Part shown: positions 58,613 to 64,000 of the stretch, one piece after another
Layout of the letters: each line of letters starts with the position of its first letter
Numbering within the stretch: the first letter of the stretch is position 1
DNA from: Clostridia bacterium
GTDB taxonomy: Bacteria; Bacillota; Clostridia; Christensenellales; Borkfalkiaceae
Assembly: GCA_017468085.1 (NCBI GenBank)
Contig: JAFUJR010000015.1
Coordinates: 124,001-188,000, forward strand
Direction: 5' to 3'
Length of the DNA: 64,000 nucleotides
Notes under the pieces: model-generated
Database searches by the model: none
Seen by the model: the letters and a program-made list of their open reading frames with translations, nothing else
Told to the model about the DNA's origin: nothing
Program-made: the position numbers and the translations under genes

Positions 58613-59875
58613 ATGAAAGCGGTGGTTTTTACGCTTGGTTGTAAGGTCAACGACGTGGAGAGCGGCTCGATCATTCGCGGCTTAGAGGAGCTGGGATACG
58701 AGGTTTCGCGTGAAATTGAATATGCGGATTTGTACGTCGTCAATACCTGCGCGGTTACGGCGGAGGCGGAGCGCAAAAGCCGTCAGACGGTGCGCAAGCT
58801 GGTCAAATGCAATCCCCAAGCAAAACTTATCGTTTGCGGGTGCGCGACGGAGAAAGACCCTGCCTCGTTTTTAGAAAACGGGCATACCGTGTACGCGTTG
58901 ACGGGCGCACAACGTAAAAATAAGGTGCTGGAAATCGTGCAAGGCGGCATGAGGGAAGAGCCGCTTGGCGCGATGATCGAAACGGAGAAAAACTACGAAG
59001 AAATGCGCTTGCCTAAGTGTTTAAAAACGCGCAATTTCGTCAAAATTCAGGACGGCTGCAATCGGTTTTGCTCCTATTGCATCATTCCTTACCTGCGTGG
59101 GCGCAGCCGTTCGCGCAGCTTAGAGAGCGCGGCAAGCGAGATTTTGCAAAGCACCGCGCAGGAAACGGTGGTTACCGGAATAGATATCTCCGAATATAAG
59201 GACGAAAGCGGACGCGACCTTGCCGACTTGATGCTTGCCGTTAAGGACGCAAACACCCGTATTCGGTTGGGGTCTATCGAGGTCAGTTTGATTACGGAGC
59301 GGTTTTTATCCGCCCTTAAAAAGGTGAAAAGGTTTGCGCCGCAATTCCATTTGTCGCTGCAAAGCGGCTCGGACGCCGTTTTAAAAAGTATGAACCGCAA
59401 ATATACGCGCGCGGAATATTTGGAAAAATGCCAAATGATTTACGAGGCGTTTCCAAACGCTGCCATCACAACGGATATTATCGTCGGTTTTCCGACGGAA
59501 ACGGAAGCGGATTTCGAGCAATCTCTCCGTATCATAGAAGAGGCGGGGTTTTCGCAGATACACGCCTTTCCCTATTCGCCGCGCGAGGGTACGAACGCGT
59601 ATAAAAAATACAAGGAATTGCCCGCGGCGGTGAAAAAAGAGCGGGTGGAGCGCATTTTAAAAAAAGGCGCGGAACAAAAACGGATATACTTGCAAAAGTT
59701 TATCGGCGCGGAGCTTGAAATCGTGCCCGAACATTGTATCGACGGGTTTACGGAGGGGTATTCCGAAAATTATATTCGCTTGTACGTAGAGGGCGAAATC
59801 GGGAAAGAGCCCACCCATGTACGCGTTGAAAGTATATTCAAAGACGGATTAAAGGCTGTTTTAGCCAACAAATAA
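58613..59875 (+). CDS. mtaB: tRNA (N6-threonylcarbamoyladenosine(37)-C2)-methylthiotransferase MtaB
   Basis: A 420-residue radical-SAM enzyme that converts t6A to ms2t6A. The N-terminal UPF0004 domain supplies three cysteines (TLGCKVN, NTCAVT, CGCATE). The radical SAM motif is CNRFCSYCIIPYLRGRSRS (CxxxCxxC), and a C-terminal TRAM domain ends the protein. The MtaB rather than MiaB assignment follows from the TLGCKVND opening and length. The ATG at 58613 has GGAAGGAG. The frame upstream covers the dispersed element. Bases 58878-58901 share a 24-base motif with ddl. Confidence 0.93.
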   Translation: MKAVVFTLGCKVNDVESGSIIRGLEELGYEVSREIEYADLYVVNTCAVTAEAERKSRQTVRKLVKCNPQAKLIVCGCATEKDPASFLENGHTVYALTGAQRKNKVLEIVQGGMREEPLGAMIETEKNYEEMRLPKCLKTRNFVKIQDGCNRFCSYCIIPYLRGRSRSRSLESAASEILQSTAQETVVTGIDISEYKDESGRDLADLMLAVKDANTRIRLGSIEVSLITERFLSALKKVKRFAPQFHLSLQSGSDAVLKSMNRKYTRAEYLEKCQMIYEAFPNAAITTDIIVGFPTETEADFEQSLRIIEEAGFSQIHAFPYSPREGTNAYKKYKELPAAVKKERVERILKKGAEQKRIYLQKFIGAELEIVPEHCIDGFTEGYSENYIRLYVEGEIGKEPTHVRVESIFKDGLKAVLANK

Positions 59876-59890
59876 AGGTAGGTTAACGGT

Positions 59891-60226
59891 ATGGAAAATT
59901 GTATCTTTTGTAAAATCGTAGCAGGGGAAATTCCCTCGCCCAGACTGTACGAGGATGAGAAAATGATCGTCATTCGCGACATTCAGCCCAAGGCAAAGCT
60001 GCACTATCTCTGCATTCCCAAAAACCATTTTGCCTTGCTTTCGGAAATGGACGGCGAAAAAGCGGAAATCGTCAAGCATTGTTTCCAAGTTATCCCCACC
60101 CTCGAAAAAGCGTTGGGGCTGGAGGGCGGCTATCGCGTGATCGTCAACCAAGGCGAAAACGGCGGACAGACGGTGCGCCACCTGCATATTCATCTGCTTG
60201 GCGGCGAAAAGCTCGGCGATTTTTAA
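59891..60226 (+). CDS. HIT-family nucleotide-binding protein (HinT-like)
   Basis: A 111-residue histidine-triad protein. CIFCKIVAGEIPSPRLYEDE is the typical Hint opening with a CxxC, and HLHIHLLGG is the catalytic triad motif. It is an AMP-lysine/purine nucleoside phosphoramidate hydrolase by family. It lies 15 bases after mtaB with a TAGGT site and ends at a strong terminator. Confidence 0.94.
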   Translation: MENCIFCKIVAGEIPSPRLYEDEKMIVIRDIQPKAKLHYLCIPKNHFALLSEMDGEKAEIVKHCFQVIPTLEKALGLEGGYRVIVNQGENGGQTVRHLHIHLLGGEKLGDF

Positions 60227-60274
60227 GCGAGCGGTTGTACGTACAACTTATAGGCGTAATTGCCGACTATCGAT

Positions 60275-60311
60275 AAAAAAGAACCGATGAGAAAATCATC
60301 GGTTCTTTTTT
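60275..60311. terminator. Terminator after hinT
   Basis: A perfect 16-base-pair stem (60275-60290 with 60296-60311) with A6 and T6 flanks inside it, usable in both directions. Confidence 0.92.
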
Positions 60312-60379
60312 GCGAAAATTCGTTATAATTGGATTTGCAAATGGATTTAAGACGTTGAATTATGCAAGTGATAAAAAGG

Positions 60380-60417
60380 GTAAAATAAAAAACAGCCGCC
60401 GTGAGATTCACGGCGGT
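60380..60417 (-). terminator. Terminator after trmO
   Basis: On the minus strand ACCGCCGTGA pairs with TCACGGCGGC (60395-60404 with 60408-60417), followed by TGTTTTTTATTTT. The trmO stop codon is in the stem. Confidence 0.9.
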
Positions 60418-61127
60418 GATTTGTATGTGCGCGATAAAAGATTATCAGTACGAACTTCCGAAACGGTCAATACGCCGTTTTGAACGGTGAATTTGATTTC
60501 GTATTCCCCAAAACGCATACCGTAAACGCGCGCGGGGTCGTCTTGGTAAGAGGGACGGGGGTCGTCCGCAAGGCATTCCGTTAAGCCTTGGCGTTTATTT
60601 TCCACAATCAAAGAAAGCAACCGCTCGGGAAAATCGACTTGCAGTTTGTCGTGCTCGTGCTCGCTCGCGTAGCCCCCCTTAGCGTCCGCAATGCAATCGG
60701 CAAAGGGGAGATAGGGCTTGATATCCAGCACGGGCGTGCCGTCGAGTAAATCCGCGCCCGAAACGATGAGCACGAGCCCCTCGTTTTTCCGTTCTTCCAC
60801 GCGCAAAAGTTTCACACACGAAAGCCCGATGGGATTGGGACGGAAGGGGGAACGGCTTGCAAAAACGCCTACGCGCGTGTTGCCGCCAAGCCGAGGCGGA
60901 CGGACGGTGGGCGAAAATTCCTCGCGGTGCGCTTTGGAAAAATCGAAAATCAACCACAAATGGGAAAATTCCTCGATGCCGCGCAGGGCGTCGGGACAGC
61001 GGTATTCTTCGGCGAAGACGATTTCAGCGGTGAGCGAGGGGGCTCTGCCGCTTTGGCGGGGAATGCCGAATTTTTCTTTGAAGTCGGTGCGGATATACGC
61101 AACGGGTTTTACGGTAAATTCGTTCAT
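60408..61127 (-). CDS. trmO: tRNA (N6-threonylcarbamoyladenosine(37)-N6)-methyltransferase TrmO (TsaA/YaeB)
   Basis: A 239-residue UPF0066/TrmO protein that methylates t6A to m6t6A. The opening VKPVAYIRTDFKEKFGIPRQSG, the SAM-binding GVFASRSPFRPNPIGLS and LDGTPVLDIKPYLP are the family landmarks, and the C-terminal subdomain has the RVYGMRFGEYEIKF segment. It stands alone on the minus strand with a strong terminator. The start codon at 61127 has a weak ribosome site. Confidence 0.93.
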   Translation of the reverse strand: MNEFTVKPVAYIRTDFKEKFGIPRQSGRAPSLTAEIVFAEEYRCPDALRGIEEFSHLWLIFDFSKAHREEFSPTVRPPRLGGNTRVGVFASRSPFRPNPIGLSCVKLLRVEERKNEGLVLIVSGADLLDGTPVLDIKPYLPFADCIADAKGGYASEHEHDKLQVDFPERLLSLIVENKRQGLTECLADDPRPSYQDDPARVYGMRFGEYEIKFTVQNGVLTVSEVRTDNLLSRTYKSPP

Positions 61128-61171
61128 GGTAGTTTTATTATAAGGCTTTTAGTATATTTTGTCAAGACGGT

Positions 61172-61222
61172 AAAAAATAAGCCGCTCTGCGGCGCGTAAA
61201 TCGCGTAGCGGAGCGGCGTTCC
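61172..61222. terminator. Terminator between trmO and the permease gene (minus strand)
   Basis: GCCGCTC (61181-61187) pairs with GAGCGGC (61211-61217) with an inner CGCG/CGCG pair. A runs on the left and T runs on the right allow use in either direction. Confidence 0.72.
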
Positions 61223-61227
61223 GTTTT

Positions 61228-62409
61228 TTACAAAAATAATAGAAAAAGGGTACATGCACCGAGCAAAATCAAGAGGAAAGCGAAGTTAAACGCCGAGAAT
61301 AATAAGAGGTATTTTTTTGCGCCGCCTTTCTCGTGCGAGAGATATTCGCGGAAGGTGATAAGGCTTGCGAGCGAGGAGATGAGCGTGCCTACGCCCCCGA
61401 TATTTACGCCGAGGAGGAGGGGCTTCCAGCTCTCGGTAAATTGCGAAAGCAAAATTGCCGAGGGTACGTTGCTTATCGCTTGGCAAGAAAGGGTGGAAAC
61501 GAGAAGGGCGTTTTTGTTCATTAAGTAGCCGAACGCCTTTTCGATAACGGAAATTCGGGACATATTGCCCGAAAAAATAAAGAATGCGACGAAGGTGAGA
61601 AGCAGTCCGTAATCTACCTGCGCAAGTGCTTTTCTGTCGAGGAATATGAGGGCGACGGGGATAACGATAAGCCCTATCCAAAAGGGTATCACGCGAAAGA
61701 CGATAACGATGGAAAGGGCGAACAAAACGCCGTAAATTATCGTGCGCCAAGCGGGCAAAACGATTTTTTCTTCCGTGATTTCCAAACTTTCTTTTTTGAC
61801 GAAGATAAAGCAACAAAGGGTGATAAGCGCAACCGAGAGGACAAACGGGGGAAGCATTGTCCACATAAATTCGCCTGTCGGGATATGGAATTTTGTGTAT
61901 AAATATAAATTTTGCGGATTGCCGAACGGGGTGAGCATACCGCCGAGGTTCGCCGCGATATTCTGCATAATAAAGGTGAACGCCATATATTTTTTCTTGC
62001 CCGTCGAGGACAAGACGAAATAGCCAAGGGGAAGGAAGGTGAGAAGCGCCATGTCGTTTGCAATCAGCATCGAGCCGATAAAGGTAATATATGCAAGCGC
62101 AAGTACAGAGGCGCGTGTGTTTTTAAAAATCTTAACGATTTTTTGCGCCAAAAAGAAAAAAAAGCGGATATTTTTCAGCGCGCAGACGACGGCAAGCACA
62201 CAGAAAAGGCAGGTGAGCGTTTTCCAATCGAAATAATCGAGGTAGGTCGCGTCGGGCGGCACGATGATTGCCGTAATCGCCGCGGCTAAAACGGCGATAA
62301 GAAGCACGGCGTTCTTTTTAATAAAAGGCAGAACGTGCTCGCGTAAGATTTCGCGGAAATGCAATTTTGCGTGATGTGCGCGGTGGCGCGGCGTATGTTT
62401 TGCGTGCAT
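61228..62409 (-). CDS. ArsB/CitM-type (SLC13 ion-transporter superfamily) membrane permease
   Basis: A 393-residue transporter with about eleven transmembrane helices and a His/Lys-rich N-terminal tail. The two repeat landmarks are visible: IANDMALLTFLPL plus ANLGGMLTPFGNPQNLYLY in the first half, and CQAISNVPSAILLSQFT plus GTLISSLASLITFREY in the second. These are typical of the ArsB/NhaD/CitMHS superfamily. The substrate (anion, dicarboxylate or arsenite) cannot be told from sequence, and no ars genes are near. Confidence 0.85.
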   Translation of the reverse strand: MHAKHTPRHRAHHAKLHFREILREHVLPFIKKNAVLLIAVLAAAITAIIVPPDATYLDYFDWKTLTCLFCVLAVVCALKNIRFFFFLAQKIVKIFKNTRASVLALAYITFIGSMLIANDMALLTFLPLGYFVLSSTGKKKYMAFTFIMQNIAANLGGMLTPFGNPQNLYLYTKFHIPTGEFMWTMLPPFVLSVALITLCCFIFVKKESLEITEEKIVLPAWRTIIYGVLFALSIVIVFRVIPFWIGLIVIPVALIFLDRKALAQVDYGLLLTFVAFFIFSGNMSRISVIEKAFGYLMNKNALLVSTLSCQAISNVPSAILLSQFTESWKPLLLGVNIGGVGTLISSLASLITFREYLSHEKGGAKKYLLLFSAFNFAFLLILLGACTLFLLFL

Positions 62410-62503
62410 GGCGTATATATTCCTTCGTTTTTCTCAAACGGGAATTATTATAATACTTTTTTGGTAAAAAAGCTATTATTTTTTCAAGCCTTTACAAAAT
62501 ATT

Positions 62504-62532
62504 TTGACATTTTTTTAAGTATTTAATATACT
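62504..62532 (+). promoter_or_regulatory. Promoter of the DUF1653 gene with an inverted repeat
   Basis: TTGACA at 62504-62509, a 17-base spacer and TATACT at 62527-62532. TTAAGTAT and ATACTTAA form an inverted repeat around the -10 box (about 62515-62535). Confidence 0.75.
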
Positions 62533-62552
62533 TAAAGTACGGAGGTGGAAAT

Positions 62553-62765
62553 ATGCGAATTCGTTTGGGGAAATATCGGCACTTTAAGGGTAAGGAATAC
62601 GAGGTCATTGGGGTGGCGAAGCACTCGGAAACCTTGGAAGAAATGGTGGTATACCGCGCTTTGTACGGCGAGGGCGGACTTTGGACGCGCCCTGCTTGCA
62701 TGTGGAACGAAGAAGTGGAAAAGGACGGAAAAAGGTATAAAAGATTTACGTTTATCGAAGAATAA
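62553..62765 (+). CDS. DUF1653 domain protein
   Basis: A 70-residue protein that is almost entirely a DUF1653 domain: LGKYRHFKGKEYEVIGVAKHSETLEEMVVYRALYGEGGLWTRP is its hallmark. Members are small stand-alone proteins of unknown function. The ribosome site is GGAGGTGG. It ends 6 bases before the GH31 gene, so the two may be cotranscribed. Confidence 0.93.
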   Translation: MRIRLGKYRHFKGKEYEVIGVAKHSETLEEMVVYRALYGEGGLWTRPACMWNEEVEKDGKRYKRFTFIEE

Positions 62766-62771
62766 TAGCGT

Positions 62772-64000
62772 ATGTTGAATAGGCGTTTGATTGCAAAAAC
62801 CGCGCCTGAGGCTTGCGCGGAAAATATCGTATTTTGGGAAAATTATCGCGTAACGGTTTTAGGACCAAGACTTTTCCGTTTGGAATGTAGCGAGAATAAA
62901 AAATTTCGGGATTGCGCCACGCAGGCGGTGTGGTTTCGGGATATGCCCAAACAGAAATTTAGCGTAGAAATGCCGGACGGGCGGGTTGTGATTTGCACCC
63001 CTGCCTGTAAGCTGATTTTGGCAAAAGATAGGGGGCACGTATGCGTTGAACTTGACGGGAAGCGGATTTTTGCGGATAATTTGGGGAATTTACTCGGCAC
63101 TTACCGCACCTTGGATAACTGCAACGGCGACGTACATTCTCGGCGCTGGATAAAAGGGGATAAGCCGTATAAAATCAAGCCGGAAACAGGGGTATGCTCT
63201 AAAACGGGGGTGGCGGTGTTTGCGGATAATTCTCTTTCGCTCGGCGCGGACGGAGAGGTGAAAAACGAGCGTGCAGACGGCACGGACGAATATATCTTTG
63301 TTTTCGGAAAGAACTACCGTGGCGCAGTGCGCGCGCTGTATACGCTGACGGGAAAACCGCCTCTCGTGCCCCGTTTTGCGCTTGGAAATTGGTGGAGCAG
63401 ATACCACGTATATACGGATGAAGAATATCTGCGCGTATTGGAAAAATTTGAGGAGCGCGGCGTACCCCTTTCCGTTGCGACGGTGGATATGGATTGGCAC
63501 TTATCTGACGAAAAGCAAATGAAAAAGCGGCTTTCGGCGCAAGGAAAATACAAACCGAAATATATCGGCGCTCCGCAAGTGCACGTGGGGTGGACGGGGT
63601 ATAGTTGGAATAAAGCGCTTTTCCCCGACCCTAAAAAGTTTCTGCAAAAAATAAAGGATAAGGGTTTAAAAATAACCCTGAATTTACACCCGTCGGACGG
63701 GGTTCGTTTTTGGGAAGAAAGTTATCAAAAAATGGCAAATGCCTTGGGCAGGGACGCGTTGAACGGGGAAGTTATCCCGTTTTCGTTTACGGACAGCCGA
63801 TTCATCAACGCCTATTTTGACCTTTTGCACCGTCCGCTTGAAAAGCAGGGCGTGGATTTTTGGTGGATAGATTGGCAACAGAAAAATATCCCCTGGCTGT
63901 GCGAGGGCGAGCATACGGAGGGTAAAGGCGGTAACGCCCGTTCCGTCCCCGATAAAATAGGCTCGGATAAGGACTACGACCCGCTTTGGGCGCTCAATCA
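62772..64000 (+). CDS. Glycoside hydrolase family 31 (alpha-glucosidase/alpha-xylosidase type), 3' end outside window
   Basis: The first 409 residues of a GH31 enzyme, open to the window end. The N-terminal beta-sandwich (YRVTVLGPRLFRLEC, KFRDCATQAVWFRDMP) is followed by the catalytic barrel: PPLVPRFALGNWWSRYHVYTDEEY, PLSVATVDMDWH and the nucleophile motif GVDFWWIDWQQ (Asp of WIDW). GH31 enzymes release alpha-linked glucose, xylose or related sugars from oligosaccharides. There is no signal peptide, so it is intracellular. The ATG at 62772 has only a weak GAAGA ribosome site, suggesting coupling to the DUF1653 gene. Polar-motif copies are embedded at 63031-63050 and 63746-63763. Confidence 0.92.
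   Translation, partial: MLNRRLIAKTAPEACAENIVFWENYRVTVLGPRLFRLECSENKKFRDCATQAVWFRDMPKQKFSVEMPDGRVVICTPACKLILAKDRGHVCVELDGKRIFADNLGNLLGTYRTLDNCNGDVHSRRWIKGDKPYKIKPETGVCSKTGVAVFADNSLSLGADGEVKNERADGTDEYIFVFGKNYRGAVRALYTLTGKPPLVPRFALGNWWSRYHVYTDEEYLRVLEKFEERGVPLSVATVDMDWHLSDEKQMKKRLSAQGKYKPKYIGAPQVHVGWTGYSWNKALFPDPKKFLQKIKDKGLKITLNLHPSDGVRFWEESYQKMANALGRDALNGEVIPFSFTDSRFINAYFDLLHRPLEKQGVDFWWIDWQQKNIPWLCEGEHTEGKGGNARSVPDKIGSDKDYDPLWALN

Overview
The window comes from a low-to-mid GC, Gram-positive, endospore-lineage member of the Clostridia. The evidence is a spoIIGA-sigE-sigG sporulation sigma cluster, a ymxH/ylmC-type sporulation gene, AGGAGG-type ribosome sites, TTGACA-N17-TATAAT promoters and a VanW protein. 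The codon style (heavy use of GAC/GCG/GGC) and abundant small intergenic repeats suggest an uncultured gut lineage such as the Christensenellales, but the sequence alone cannot name a genus. No tRNA, rRNA, CRISPR array or intact transposase was seen.

Layout. Bases 1-285 are the tail of a polyprenyl-phosphate glycosyltransferase. Bases 300-4000 are an AT-rich accessory island holding three lipoprotein genes that share the same leader and signal peptide but have unrelated bodies, plus gene debris. Next come mnmG and dnaA on the minus strand and, divergently, recF, a PHP phosphoesterase, a VanW protein and asnS. A core block follows: plsX-rnc-smc-ftsY-trmD, then rbgA, rnhB and yraN. A minus-strand BspA-type leucine-rich-repeat (LRR) lipoprotein separates this from the sporulation block (spoIIGA, sigE, a zinc-ribbon membrane protein, sigG, a YwaF-like membrane protein, ymxH). 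Then come a two-component system, an FMN riboswitch with ribU, tsaE-tsaB-rimI, an alpha/beta hydrolase, a membrane-fused murF, ddl, a zinc-ribbon membrane protein behind a poly-G promoter, an Xre regulator, obgE, yhbY and grpE. A giant LRR lipoprotein (1415 aa) lies at 42-46 kb, followed by an SDR oxidoreductase, a sugar-type acetyltransferase, a zinc-ribbon/biotinyl chimera, dnaK-dnaJ, an Xre-controlled small gene, araC/fucI, prmA-rsmE-mtaB-hinT, trmO, an ArsB/CitM-type permease, a DUF1653 protein and a truncated GH31 glycosidase running off the end.

How the parts work together. The housekeeping genes cover replication initiation and repair (dnaA, recF), chromosome condensation (smc), protein targeting (ftsY), ribosome assembly (rbgA, obgE, yhbY, prmA, rsmE, rimI), tRNA modification (mnmG, trmD, tsaE, tsaB, mtaB, trmO), wall synthesis (murF, ddl) and chaperones (grpE, dnaK, dnaJ).

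The most unusual signals are these. (1) Both LRR lipoprotein genes have matching promoters and a roughly 170-nt structured leader ending in an intrinsic terminator just before the ribosome site, a riboswitch/attenuator layout I cannot assign to a known class. (2) A 12-base G tract fills the spacer of an otherwise ideal promoter, which looks phase-variable. (3) A dispersed intergenic element family has helices that covary between copies. (4) A roughly 19-base polar motif, GGGGCAGGTACGCGTTGAA, occurs in intergenic regions and inside unrelated genes, always on the same strand. (5) The lipoprotein locus looks like cassette exchange behind a constant signal peptide.
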